64,000 nucleotides of DNA, taken from the NCBI GenBank assembly GCA_963457665.1, contig OY735216.1, forward strand, positions 41,301,294-41,365,293, read 5' to 3'. Under the pieces are notes generated by a model, which saw only the letters and a program-made list of their open reading frames with translations, was not told the DNA's origin and ran no database searches. Of the stretch, positions 11,457 through 24,804 are shown piece after piece (positions within the stretch are counted from its first letter, which is position 1; each line of letters starts with the position of its first letter). Made by a program: the position numbers and the translations under genes. The stretch is from Thysanoteuthis rhombus. Lineage: Eukaryota; Mollusca; Cephalopoda; Oegopsida; Thysanoteuthidae.

Positions 11457-11740
11457 ATATAATGCACTGGGCCCCCATCAATGCCAATATTAGACCCAGC
11501 TCGTTTTGAGTCGATTTGTATTCAGATTTGGGCAAGATTCACTATCGGTTCATAGATCCAATATCAAAGGGATAGCAGCAGAAGTAGCAGACGCAACATA
11601 ATCGCTTACCTCCCTTTGATATTGTATTGACGAACCGATAGCAAACCTTTACCAAGAATTGTTTGAAAATATTTGCTAAAATTCAAAAATTGATGCCCCC
11701 CCACAAGATATTATACACTGGGCCCCATCAATGTTAACAT
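11457..11740. repeat. Hairpin-forming repeat flanked by direct repeats
   Basis: The inner arms are 11541-11573 (ACTATCGGTTC to ATATCAAAGGGAT) and 11610-11642 (CCTTTGATATTG to GAACCGATAGC). They are imperfect inverted copies around a loop of about 36 bases. Weaker pairing continues outward. Outside lie direct repeats, GCACTGGGCCCCCATCAATG at about 11464 and ACACTGGGCCCCATCAATG at about 11714. This may be a MITE-like or foldback insertion. Confidence 0.6.
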
Positions 11741-11930
11741 ACATCCCTGCAGTACGAAAAACAAAATATGCCACATGTCCAAGCTAAAATGATGCTTAAA
11801 AATAAATGTTAGAAATAAGTTTTAAGCTATTAACACTGAGACAACCTTTTTTTTATTAAAAGGAATCAAAACAGACCCAAATGACCTGACGCCCGGGTCA
11901 AGCTGAATACATACACACACACATTATATG

Positions 11931-11933
<3 letters not shown>

Positions 11934-12004
<71 letters not shown>
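11934..12004. repeat. (AT)n microsatellite
   Basis: A pure AT dinucleotide run of about 70 bases. Confidence 0.95.
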
Positions 12005-12009
<5 letters not shown>

Positions 12010-12509
12010 TTCTAAAGAATCTGACTTCACGTCAAAAGTTTTTTATTTTGACTTTTTATTTGTCTGATATATTCATTTTCCCATTTATATTTATAGGGTC
12101 GAAATGTCTAAAACATTTGGGAGAAGCCCTTGGCACATGGCGTCTGGACAACTGCCAGTGATACTGGTGGAGGGGGTCAACTCTTGAGGGATTGATCAGA
12201 CAACCACAAAAACATTCATTAATGTTCAATTAAACATTTATTCCGTGGGTTAAACTGATTTTCAATAATAAGCAAAATGTGTTCATACTTTTCCGGGCTC
12301 CCTTATTATGCATAGTGTGTGTGTGTGTGTGTGTGTATATCACTATACACTTATATAAATTCAAATTGTCAGAAACGTTTTACACTGGTGCACACGCACA
12401 CATATTTATATGTATATGAATATATATAAGCATTCGCATGTATGGATTCATACACATGTATACATATAGACATACATTTATATAAAAATATTTATATACA
12501 TGTGTGTGC

Positions 12510-12561
<52 letters not shown>

Positions 12562-12899
12562 TTATATATTTGTTCATGCATGTGTATATATTTTTACTTG
12601 TATAGATTCACTCACATATATTCAAATATATGTATTGATATGTATATATATATATATATATGTATAAGACATTTACATTTATTCATGTATGTTCATGGAT
12701 GTATATCTTTTATTCACATCTATATATACATATATATAAACACTTATTCATGTAATTACACAACCATTCAGACATATTCATGTATATGAATTCATTTATA
12801 CACATACTCATTTATCTATCTATACGTATTCTTCCATATATCCATGTATACATTCGTTTATTCATAAATATATATTTAAACACAAACACACACACATAT

Positions 12900-12942
12900 A
12901 TATGTTTGCACATTAATATATATACGTATATATATATGCACA

Positions 12943-12997
<55 letters not shown>

Positions 12998-13042
12998 TTG
13001 CACATTCATATATATATATATACATATATATTTGCACATTCA

Positions 13043-13091
<49 letters not shown>

Positions 13092-13150
13092 TTGCACATT
13101 CATATATGTATACATACATATATATATACATATATATATTTGCACATTCA

Positions 13151-13190
<40 letters not shown>

Positions 13191-13325
13191 TATTCATACA
13201 TATATACATATATATATATTTGCGCATTCATATATATATATATATTTGCACATTCATATATATATATATACATATATATATTTGCACATTCATATATATA
13301 TATACATATATATATTTGCACATTC

Positions 13326-13368
<43 letters not shown>

Positions 13369-13385
13369 TTTGCACATTCATATCA
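12900..13385. repeat. Sub-array with TTTGCACATTCATATA unit
   Basis: The phrase TTTGCACATTCATATA, or a one- to three-base variant, occurs 12 times, separated by variable (TA)n(CATA)n spacers of about 25-60 bases. The conserved core with elastic spacers points to repeated unequal exchange or slippage. Confidence 0.85.
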
Positions 13386-13928
13386 ATCTATATATACATA
13401 TATATATTCATATTTCATACATTCGTATATATCTATATTTATCCATCCATTCATGTAAAAAATCATTTATATGCATGTTTATGTATTCATATATGTTCAT
13501 TCATATGTATGTATTGAGGAATTGAGGTACATATCTATCCTTATATTCACAAATATACACATTTTTTAAATTCATATGTATGCATATATATAGATATATA
13601 CATATAAAACTTATATTTTGCATATATATACTATGGTTCATGTATAAATTTTCATTTATATTTATACATATATTCATCGATATTCTGATATAATCATATA
13701 TTCATGAATAATAGTTCATTTATATCCATACTTAAAATTATTGTCATTCATATACTCCAACACGTTATTCGTATAAATCATTCATACATATTTATACGTA
13801 CACACATTCATGCATATATTAATATATGATAATATATATATAAATATATATATATATATTTATGAATACATTGAGGTTGATATATATATATGTATGTATG
13901 TATATATTCACATATTTTGATGATTATG

Positions 13929-13987
<59 letters not shown>

Positions 13988-14051
13988 AATAGATTTATAT
14001 TCATATACGAGTATATATTTATCAACATACATATTTATTAGAACTGGTATA

Positions 14052-14102
<51 letters not shown>

Positions 14103-14574
14103 TGATATTATTGCATGCATTCATTCTATGTATTCACACACACACATATATATATACATATATATTGTCATATATACATTAGTTTATATAAATACATATG
14201 TATGCATACTTATAACATGTGTAGTCAAGTATTTATAAGATGTATTTCTATTCATATCTTTATATTTTGATGAAAATATGTATTTTTATTGACATATTTG
14301 TAAATAGATATAGATGTATTCATTGTATATACATTTATACGTGTATGAATGCATACTTACATTATTACACAAGCATTTATGAATGAATATTCACAGTAAT
14401 ACATATAACAATATATAATGATGTATACATACGTACACGTAAATATGTATACATACATACATACAACACAAATAAATATTTATACACATATATACACATA
14501 TTTATAAATATACATAAATACACATGTATGTACTTATACATATATGTATATATGCATACACATATATACACACC

Positions 14575-14638
<64 letters not shown>

Positions 14639-15524
14639 AGTACATGTATATACATACATATACATCTATATATACATACATATACATCATGTTTATATTC
14701 ACGTACATATATGTAAACATTTACTCATGTATATATGTACATACATGAATATAGATACATAAATAAAAAATGTATATATACTTACATATATATGTATATA
14801 AATATATAAATCTATACACATATATATATATATACATACATATGTATTTGTGTATACATGTACATACACAAATACATATATATACGTAAATGTATACACG
14901 CATAAGTACATATATATATACATATATATACAAATATATTTATGCATATATATGTACTTATATCTATCCATATTTACATATCTATATACAAATATACATA
15001 TCTATATGCAAGTATTCACACATGTAAATACACATATAAATGAATTCATACATATGTACATACGTATACTTTTTTACACATATATATATTCATATATACA
15101 TATATATGTGCATATACATATCCATATAAATATAGGTACATACATATACATATGTATCTATACACATATATGTATACATACATATACTTTTATTTACATA
15201 TACATATATATGTGCATATACATATCTATATAAATATAGGTACATATATATGCATATGTATTTATATTCATACATATAAATGCATATACTCACTCATCTT
15301 CATACATATATATACACACATATATGTAGGTATATATACATTTTGATATAAATTTATATACCTACATTACATATGTATCCATACATGTACGTATATATAT
15401 ACACACACACATATATATATATATATATGTGTGTACACACACATATACACAGATATATAAACATAAATATATATATTGATATTTACACATACATATATAT
15501 ATATATGCATACGTATATATACAT

Positions 15525-15692
15525 ACATACATACATAAACATACATGTATATGCATATGTATATATACATATATACATACATAAACATACATGTATATGC
15601 ATATGTATATATACATATATACATACATAAACATACATGTATATGCATATGTATATATACATATATACATACATAAACATACATGTATATGC

Positions 15693-15715
<23 letters not shown>
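15525..15715. repeat. 46-bp tandem repeat, four units
   Basis: CATAAACATACATGTATATG occurs at 15534, 15580, 15626 and 15672, exactly 46 bases apart, with identical spacers. This is the most homogeneous array in the large block and so probably the youngest. Confidence 0.92.
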
Positions 15716-15747
<32 letters not shown>

Positions 15748-16021
15748 AATATGATACTTAAATACATATATGTACGTATACATACACATATATGTATATG
15801 TATTTACATATACGTTTACATGCATATGCACATATATTCATTCATACATACTGATAAATATGTATATGTACATATGCATGCACACACATATGTATACATA
15901 TATTTGCACATACATATATATATATTTACACATATATGTATACTTACACGTATATGTATATCAATACATACTTATATATATGTTTGTACACAAATGTATT
16001 CATCTATATAAACATGTACTC

Positions 16022-16052
<31 letters not shown>

Positions 16053-16321
16053 CATATGTATACATATATGTATACACACACATATATATGTATATGTAGG
16101 CATACATGCATAAATGAGTATATATACATACATATATATAAGTATACATACATATATACATACATATATATAAGTACACATACATATACATGTATAAGAG
16201 TTTGTAAATACCCATATAAATGTATATATTCACCTATATGTATGTATAAATTTACATATAAAGGCATATATGTGTATATATACATGTATACATATATATG
16301 ATCATGTATTCATACATGCAT

Positions 16322-16414
<93 letters not shown>

Positions 16415-16429
16415 ATGATTAAGAGATAG

Positions 16430-16558
16430 ACTGATGGAAATAGAGTCTTAACCACAGTCTTCCTTTTGATTATCTGCACAAAATTCAATACATTTTTGAT
16501 TTTCTGTATGGGATTTTTCTTGTTACAACTATGATTGTCAGAGTTATTGTATACACAT

Positions 16559-16593
<35 letters not shown>

Positions 16594-16840
16594 GGATCAA
16601 TGCAAAATTATTCTAGATAATAGAAAATTTAGTTTCAGCCATGTCAGCTTTCAACACATCCACCATTTTCCTGTTCACGAAGGTTTACAACTTTCTTTTC
16701 CAACATCGTTCAACCCATTCTACATTTGCCCGTCAGTTCGAAGACTGATCATATTTTATATCCCCGGGAAATATCTTTTTCAAAGAGTGGGTTTTGTTGA
16801 ATCGAATACGGTTGAAACACAATCCTATTTTGTCGATGTA
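16430..16840. other. Non-coding stretch with (CA)n
   Basis: It contains a (CA)n run at 16558-16589. No gene is recognised. Confidence 0.4.
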
Positions 16841-16950
16841 CTTCTTAGAAGGGTCATTAACATTCAAAGGACGATTGAACTCCTTTTCATTGTTTGTTTT
16901 GTCAACATGATGTTGTGACCTGTCAATTCTACGACCTTCTTCAGATATGA
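16840..16950 (-). repeat. Retroelement-tail-like repeat, copy 1
   Basis: On the minus strand it has CTGAAGAAGGTCGTAGAATT, a GTTGACAAAACAAACAATG phrase, then GTTAATGACCC. The same phrases in the same order occur at 26595-26705. Similar strings near retroposon 3' ends are common in invertebrate genomes; a Penelope-like origin is only a guess. Confidence 0.5.
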
Positions 16951-16954
16951 TATA

Positions 16955-18400
16955 CGAATGCAGTGACAGTAAAGAGCAGTTTTTCTCTTCAGAGAATTTG
17001 CATGTTACCTGGCCCTTTTTCTTGTAAGGCTTGGATTTTCATATCTTATCGTCTGTTTTGCATTTTGCAATTTGTGACTTCCATTTAACCACAACAGAAT
17101 GTATTCAACTGTCAGATATTCTTGAAAATCTGACTGCACATCTGGGAATATTCTTAATTTGGTCAGCTTTTTTTTGTTCAATTTATTCATTTCAATTTTT
17201 ACTAACTGAATGTGGAATTAGTTAGGACGTGTTAACATTAAATATCAAATATCTCTTTTGAACATAATTTTGAAAAACAGTAAACATCTATGATAAATGT
17301 CACTAAATTATGTGTGTGCGTGAATGCATGAGTATATGCACGTGTATGTGCGTGTGAGTACATGTGTATGCGACTATATCTGCTTTTCCATCGTCATCTT
17401 AACTTTGGATCCGACACCATGAAATTGTCCAATTAAACTTGACAATGCTTATATATCTGTGAAGAACTTAATGTCTGTTCCACTTAGCAGGCCACAATTT
17501 TGCATGTAGGTAGCTGAGATTTTGCAGAGTGGTATATCTTTTCAGACTGGAGGTTATAGGCTAAGTGATTTTTTGAAAGTTTCAAACTTGGTTATATTTA
17601 CAAAGTAATTATAATGCTAGACTAGACCCAACTTCTCGTTTGATGTAACTAGAGGTCTGTGGGCTATAATTTTGAATCTTGGAAGCTGAAGTTAGTGGAA
17701 AGGAAACATCTTCTCAAAGCGGAGGACTTATAAAAGGTTGACTCAGGAGGTCATTCAGTGTCACTAGTGGTCATTTAAGGTCCTTTCTCACCAATTGAAG
17801 CAATTATAGGTTTAAATATCTATACATGCAAGTATATTGGATGATATTTCAGTAATTTTCCATGAACTTTTTTTTCATATCAGATATCACCAAACCCGGA
17901 CAGGCCTGCACACACTAACGGGTTGACCCGCGCATTAATATTCGTTTCAGTCGAATATTCGAGAAAAAAAAATGGAAGTAATTTTTTGTATCGCGATCCA
18001 TTAGATCCTAGGGGAAACAGTCAGTGTTTGAGAATAATTAATTTCCAATCGTCTGGAGAGAGGATTCTATTTACAATGTAACACTAATGCTAAACTTGAC
18101 AAGGATGTGAGCGAATATTTGACGTATTGAATGCGTGTGTCTGCCTGGCAGTATGTACGGCTCCATCAAGGATATGCAAGACTCATAGCCAGTTAATTAT
18201 AGGCTTATTCAAAATAAACTAGTTTGCAATTAAATAAATTTTCAATTTCAAGTTATTCCCCTTTTCCCCTCTCCCCCTCTCTCTCTCTTTCTCTCAAACA
18301 CACATGTATGCCTATCTTTCCTTCTCTCTCCTTTTTTCTATGAAACTCTCAATATAATAATGATAATAGTAATAATAATAATGACTCGCTATCACGGTCA
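16955..18400. other. Low-copy non-coding stretch
   Basis: No frame has a recognisable domain. It has a (TC)n tract at 18270-18300 and a short (TAA)n near 18355-18380. No RNA gene is visible. Confidence 0.4.
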
Positions 18401-18785
18401 ATAATTAAACAACCGTAGCGTCACAATTTGAAGTCATGTAAAAAAATTCCATCGAAGAATAAATATGGTCAGAATAAATTCTATTTATGACATCACTGGC
18501 GTTTTCCACAGGAAAACATTTTTAAAATAGAGTAGAATCATGTAGGGAATTTGGAGGATCTGGATGTCATCCATGAACCCGTTAGAATAAGGCCCCCAAA
18601 AGTTCAACAAATCTTTTTTCCCCCTAAGATAAGATCTTCTAGAAGGGGTCTCGTGGAGTACTGATGCCGGTTTCAAGTCTGCAGATAAAACGGCACGACC
18701 AGGACTGCTGGAACACGATGAAATATGCACATAAAAAAGAGCATATAACCCTTTGCCACCTTTGGTGGCTATGGCTGTTCAATAT
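18395..18785 (+). mobile_element. MITE-like family M, copy 1
   Basis: It begins with AAACAACCGTAGCGTCAC and ends with GGTGGCTATGGCTGTTC, an inverted form of the same motif. Between them are ATTCTATTTATGACATCACT, GCGTTTTCCACAGGAAAAC, TGGATGTCATCCATGAACCC and GTGGAGTACTGATGCCGGTT. All recur in order in four other copies. There is no coding capacity, so it is non-autonomous. Confidence 0.7.
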
Positions 18786-18889
18786 TTCCCCCGGGAAATA
18801 TTTTCCAGACACAATCTTCTCTTTTTGTTCGTTCATCTTGACAAACAATGAGACATTTCTATCATTTCGATTATAATAATAATGCTTGA

Positions 18890-20300
18890 TTATTTATGTA
18901 TTCCTTTTAAAAATTCACTTCAGTAATTTTTTTCCCTTCGGATAACGGCAATTTCATCACAAATATAAATATATATATATCTGTGTGTGTTTGTATGTGT
19001 AGTTAACTCTTACCCCCGTCGAACAAGTGAAAGAGTTATTGAGTAAATACATGCGTTGATGTCTCGCCGGCGGCGGACTCCAGCCCATGAGGGGGTGTTG
19101 GTCGCGGGGGGGGGGGGGAAGGATTATTGAAAAAACAAAACAAAACACCACAAGAAGAAAGAGAGAGGGAGACAGACTCTCCTCCTCTTTCTGGCTCATC
19201 TACCTCCTTCTCATTTACTCCCCGCCTTCCTCTCTCTCCCCCTCACTGTCTCTCTTTCTCTCCTTTACAATTTTTCATTCACCCTCTTATACTTGTCGAG
19301 AGCGGTGACACTCGCTTTTTACAGTACGCACCTGCATGTGAGGGGGTCGGAGAGTCGTTTTGCCGCCCCGAGGGTGCGAAGAAGGAAAGGCCGGGATCGG
19401 ATGACATTCGGATGGCGACCTAGGGTGGAAGTTGAGACTTACACACAAGGATTTGTGGAGGGCCACCAGTCAATAACAATGAATAAACACCTTTTTCCCC
19501 ACCAAGTGTTAAGTTAAACCCTACGGTCAATAACAGCAACGATTAAGTTTTTCTCTAGATAACACGCTGGTAAGAATGCGAATTATGCTGAACATAGACG
19601 TATGAGCCAGAGGGACAAATGACCCCTCTCCCCCACCCCAAAATCTAAAGGCTTTCCATACGCTCATGATGCTGAACATTATGATGATGATGATAAGAAG
19701 GAAAAAGGAGTGCAGTCCTGCCACTGCCAGATCTGGAACTTGGGAGCCCTAGGGACTTTAGGTTCGGCGGACTTCTCATATATAGAAATTAAAATTCACG
19801 GCAAATCACAAAATTTATGTGTAGAAGTCCGTTTATTGCATGTAATTGGAACTGACAAGTTATTCATACATGGAAAGGCTAAATGAGTTATATTCATGTA
19901 TACAAGGAAATACATGCTAGCAAAATTCCAAATAGATTTTTCGGTAAGACGAATTCATTTTCGAAACCCATACTCCATTTACTGTAGACCCTATTTTTAT
20001 CAAAATACTTAAAACAATTGAAGGCGTTATAATAAGACGAATTCCAAAATGAATTCCACGCAGTAATTAATAATTTATTTCTTATCAAAGAAACTATTTT
20101 TTTAATTACAATATTATAATGTTTTTGTAGAGGAAGGGGTAATTTCCTCTTTTGGCCACTATCAATAAATAAAAAAAATATATAGAAAGCCAAAATAAAT
20201 GAACGAGACGGATGGCATTTCAAAACCTCCCTAATGGTTGTTGTCCTCCCCTGTTAACATTTCTCACGAATTGGGCAACTTCCGTGTCCCATTCATGTAA
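18890..20300. other. Non-coding stretch
   Basis: It holds a G-run at 19107-19119, TC-rich tracts at 19160-19290, and a (GAT)n tract at 19680-19695. No gene is recognised. Confidence 0.4.
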
Positions 20301-20310
20301 CACATACGGT

Positions 20311-20484
20311 TATACCTTGATTAGTGCGGTTAATTCGTTCAGAACTTTTCCGTACAATTCAAAACCGCAATGTTCACGGTCTTATTAAGATTTAATGTTT
20401 TGTTTTAAAGTTCACATTTAGTTATATTAATTTGCAACACAAAACCTTAACCGTGCTACATCGAAACGCGCACTAACCAATATA
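20311..20484. mobile_element. Short MITE-like element with TATACCTTGATTAGTGCG ends
   Basis: The left end TATACCTTGATTAGTGCGGT is matched on the opposite strand at the right end by TATATTGGTTAGTGCGCG, giving an element of 174 bases bounded by TA. TA boundaries fit the Tc1/mariner/pogo superfamily. A solo end lies at 21981-22008. Confidence 0.55.
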
Positions 20485-20599
20485 GATAAATTATGTGAAC
20501 GATGGAAAGCGTTTTGTTCGCTCAGTCACCTAGCCCCCCCCCCCCGAAAAAAATGCAGCAAGAAAAACATCGTCTCAGTGTCGTAAAGCACCAGGGGCG

Positions 20600-20930
20600 A
20601 TCTAAGGTGCAGGCAACACAGGCAGTCACCCAGGACGCCAAATGCTAGGGAGACACCTGTCATGTGTATGAGACAGAAGGACTTTCCAAATTCATATGGA
20701 AAAAATGGGGAAATAAATAAAGCGAGATAAAACAGTCAAATTAAGAAAATTCCCTGGTGTTAGGTCTAATTTTTTCAGGAATGTCTGACAATTATATAAT
20801 CTCTGTCTTTTTAAAACAATTGTCAAAGGGGATTATTGTGACTGACGACAAGCTCAGTCAGGTCGTGAATGGCGCCCAAGTTCAGCTCGCCCTGGGCGCT
20901 AGGTATCTTCGGACCGGTCCTATGAAATAC
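20600..20930 (+). repeat. GGCGCC-family dispersed repeat, copy 3
   Basis: The left block is CCTGTCATGTGTATGAGACA. The right block is AAGTTCAGCTCGCCCTGGGC followed by GCTAGGTATC. Order and strand are as in copy 1, with a longer middle. Confidence 0.6.
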
Positions 20931-20934
20931 ATAA

Positions 20935-21975
20935 CTTATGTATGTCGGATCATGTCCGTATTTACTTTGAAATGGCCACCTTGGATTTTTAAACATTTTA
21001 AAGAATTCAAATCAAAGTTCAAAGTTACCGTAAATTCCTATTGCATTTACAAATCTCACCTTAGCTCTGAAACGAAATATGATAAAACGTCATAAGTCTA
21101 TACATTTTCCTGTTGAACAATTTCTTCTACCGTTGCTATTTGAGAAAAGCTGACGCACTGGTTTTATTAGACGTTGAGTAAAAACGTCAAGTCGGATTCA
21201 GTCTTCGTGAACATGGGCCACGTGCGTAAGCCATAACGAAGTGGCCAGGGTGGCCAGTTGGCGCTGGCCTACGATTCTGACGGGGGTCTATTCCCCGTGG
21301 TAAGGGCAAATACTATTGTATTTTATGGTGTCTTCTTACAGTGCCGTATCAAACATACATTTCTAAGAAAATTGCTTGTCATTTCATCTTTTATAAATCA
21401 TTCTAGTACTTCTATTTCGCTGTTTTAGTTGTACCCGCATCATATACACTACATATACCTGTAAATACCCATACATAAATCATATGTTTATAACATTGAA
21501 AAGGGACCTATATTTACCATCTGACCAGGACCTATCACAAGTATGGGCCTGTCCATATCTACTTTGTGTAGTGTGAAACTTGAGGCATAATAAATGAAAT
21601 TCTGTTTTGGAAAAAAGAAATGATTTTCAAAAGTAGAAAAGAAAGAAGTCAAGTTTTCGTTCTGAAAAAAACAAACAACAAAACAAAAAAAAACCCAAAA
21701 AAAAAACAAAAAAAAAAGCAAAAAAAAAAACCCACCAAAACAAACAAACTGAATCTATAATACAAAGCATATTGAACCAGTTAGATTGTATTCATTTTAG
21801 ATAAGTAGAAACCCAGACAAAGCTGGGTACTTCGGCTTATATATGTATATATATATATATATCATGAATAGAGCAGTTTTGATATAGTATAGTTAATATG
21901 TTGCTGTACAAATTAATGTAACTAAATATAAACTTAAAAAGACATCAAATCATAATAAAATCATGAAGAAATGTC
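20935..21975. other. Non-coding stretch
   Basis: It has a long A-rich tract with C interruptions at 21665-21735. No gene is recognised. Confidence 0.4.
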
Positions 21976-21980
21976 GGAAC

Positions 21981-22008
21981 TGATTTACTGCACTAATCAA
22001 GGTATATG
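21981..22008 (-). repeat. Solo end of the TATACCTTGATTAGTGC element
   Basis: On the minus strand it reads TATACCTTGATTAGTGCAGT, nearly identical to the left end of the 20311-20484 element. The partner end was not found. Confidence 0.45.
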
Positions 22009-22169
22009 AGAGTAAACAGTACAAGAAAACCAGCTGTACTTATGAATTCTTTCATTTTGACATTTCAGCTTTAAATCATTCGTACAGTTGGCTTCCTGAT
22101 ATGGTCATTTCACTCGTATTGTTGGATGAACCATAAATCATACCGGTATATTTACGTATACAGTTATGA

Positions 22170-22174
22170 AATAC

Positions 22175-22232
<58 letters not shown>
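22170..22232. repeat. (CA)n then (AT)n microsatellite
   Basis: A CA run of about 17 bases followed directly by about 42 bases of AT. Confidence 0.93.
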
Positions 22233-22235
<3 letters not shown>

Positions 22236-22239
22236 TTTA

Positions 22240-22435
22240 AACACAAAATATATATTTTTTTTTAATTTTCAAAAAAATTATGCCATTTCAGTCATTCTTT
22301 CCCCAATATCTGTTAATGTAATTTACGTAATTTTTTTTCCAATGTTTTACTCCGTCTATCATATCATGGATCTATGCGTGAATTTTTTCTTGTTAAGATT
22401 ATCGGTTGTTTACCACGTGACCGTTTTGGGGATTT
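22240..22435 (+). repeat. Low-copy repeat shared with 47.3 kb
   Basis: The stretch from CTGTTAATGTAATTTACGTA to the GATTATCGGTTGTTT phrase aligns with 47310-47440 over about 130 bases with many changes. Both translate to hydrophobic frames, but the shared signal is not clearly coding. Confidence 0.4.
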
Positions 22436-22439
22436 AAAA

Positions 22440-23016
22440 AACAAAAGGTATATTAACATACACATACACACACTTAATCATTACTAAAACTTAATCTTTT
22501 GGCTTCAAACTTGTGGGGGGAGGAGTCAGTGGGAGTCCCATCTGTCCCATTCAAGCATAGGTACCCTCTTCCATTCTTACCCACATCAATTACATTGCAA
22601 ATGTTGATAGGAAAGGAGGAGAGGAAGGATAAAACTTATGGTTTAGACCTATGATCTATTATGGTATTCATATGAGTAGATTATCTATTATTATTATTGT
22701 TATTATTAATATCATTACTATTATTATTATTATTATCATTAATAATAATAATAATAAAAAATAAAAAATAAAAAATAAAAAAATTTAAATTTCAAGAACT
22801 TTGCCCAAGAGCTGAGAAAAGCGGGGGACATAAAGGCTAGGCTCTTGCATATAATCAGGGATATGGCTAGAGATTTGGGGGCCTCACATAACATACAGTG
22901 AGATTTGATGAAAAAAGAAAATTTGCAATAAAACGCCATTATCGTCCTGTGGTGAATTTAATGTTTTTGGTAAAGCTTGAGAGGCAAAACATTTTTAAAG
23001 AAAACTATATATATAC

Positions 23017-23057
<41 letters not shown>

Positions 23058-23119
23058 GTAGAATGTGGATTCGCTACACAAATTAGCTCATGTTTCTGCC
23101 CTCTTTGTACCACATATAC

Positions 23120-23164
<45 letters not shown>

Positions 23165-24790
23165 CGCCAAGCAACGTTATGTTTTTGAAATTTAAAAAAT
23201 ATAATGCAATTGTAAAATTACGTAAATATTGCCGTCATTTTCTAACGATAATGTCTCATTCTTTTTTGTCCAATCTAAGACTGTCTCAGTCACCTCAAAG
23301 GGGTCTAATATTTCCTCTCATCTTCAGTTTAATCCACGGCAATCGCCATAGTTACTATTTTCATTTCAACATATTATTTCTGTTTGATCAAACTATCAAA
23401 ATAATATGATCAAGTTAGTAGAATAGATATTGTAGTATACTACTAATCTGCTTGTCTGTATGTACGACAGTTACGCTTTCTTAAAAGAAATTATTATTCA
23501 TTCCCCCTCATATCTTACACCCCTTCTCTTCTCCCTCCCGACGCACCCTTGCAATGCAATCAACAAGGATTAGAATGGAACGGAAGAGGATGCTTAGGTT
23601 TGAATGTGAGTAAAATGGGCCCAACCTTCACAATAACTTTCATTCATTCGTCTCTTCTCCCTCACAAATTCGAAGCCTAAAAATTAAGTTATAGTAGTAG
23701 TAGAGGTTGGGAAAGTTCGAGCTGTACACTTATGAAACGGAATGGGGTGCAGTGAATAAAACATAAAAATGCATTCATTTAAAAAACATGCGACAAAAAA
23801 GGCAATAAAAATCAAATATAAGTATAATGAACACAAGCTTTCTTATAGCTGTCATTCATTCATTACTGCTCCCTCACAAGTTTAAAGCTTAAAGATTAAA
23901 TTATAGTAGTAGACCACTGGAATATAGACATATGGCGAAATTAATCAAAAATAGTGATAATGATAACAATAATAACAACAACAATAACAGATAAGTTAGT
24001 TCCATTTCTCTTTGCATGTTATTATAGTTAATATGGATACATTCCACACAGTAAGTTACTTCAACATATTATATATTCTATATAAGACATGGCATAAATA
24101 TCAAATAATATTTGTCTCAGTTAACTAAAACGGTGTATAAATTAAATACATAGTCTGGTATTTGGTCATAATAGCAGGGCACCCAGGAAGGATCGAACCC
24201 AGTAAATACCAATCCGGGTCTGTGACGAGCGTTTGCAGTTATTTTTCAGGATGTTGTTTGTCTGTCTGTCTTTCTCTATTGCAATTGCAAGATTTATCAG
24301 CTTTTAAAACAATTTTTTCTCATTAAAATAGATCGGCACTTTATAATACTGGTATTATGAATGGGTGGAACATCAGGGAAAGTTCGAATTGTACATACAA
24401 GGGAACGGAATGAGATGTGTAGAGATAGAGTTTAAAATATATTCAGAGAGAAAAAAATATGCGTCTAAGTACAGTGGGGATGTCCATGGGCGTCCGCTGT
24501 CACTTTCCCAGAGAAGGGTGCAAGTGGATATATTTGGAATATACCCTAGTGGCAACTGATTTCAGGATGGGTTGGTGATGGTAGTGAAAATGTCCTGCTC
24601 TCCTCCACCCCTAGAAGACGCCCATGGGACTGTCTCTAAATTTTTGGAGGCTGTTATTGCACTGTATCCTGCTATCTGTAAGTACCAGAAGATCGCCATT
24701 AAAATTCCACCATTGTCCCAAAATATTTGTTACATTTGCATTTGAATTTCATACAGTCAATGCAAAGACGATTATGGGACAGATAGCGGA
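22440..24790. other. Non-coding stretch with several simple repeats
   Basis: It includes ATT/ATA trinucleotides (22685-22780), (TA)n arrays (23006-23057, 23126-23162) and AAC/AAT runs at 23960-23990. At 24190-24230 the minus strand has GGGTTCGATCC, a B-box-like motif without a clear A-box. No gene is recognised. Confidence 0.45.
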
Positions 24791-24804
24791 GGCTTTTATC
24801 AGTC

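Larger units (their letters stand above)
12315..16420. repeat. 4.1-kb block of TA/CA-rich tandem and simple repeats
   Basis: Almost every base belongs to (TA)n, (CA)n, (CATA)n or longer units built from TATACATA and TTCATATA phrases, on both strands. It ends at 16320-16409 with (CA)n, (TA)n, then (GA)n. All long Tyr/Ile/His open frames here are repeat translations. Two well-ordered sub-arrays are listed separately. Confidence 0.93.

Noticed and set aside
12442-16301. Many long Tyr/Ile/His/Cys-rich open frames on both strands
   Set aside because: They are translations of (TA)n, (CA)n and (CATA)n repeats, open in all frames because TATATA repeats contain few stops. No domain or codon signal is present.
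22126-22437. Hydrophobic 103-codon frame as a membrane protein
   Set aside because: It starts in an (AT)n array and its second half is a low-copy repeat also seen at 47.3 kb with a different frame structure.
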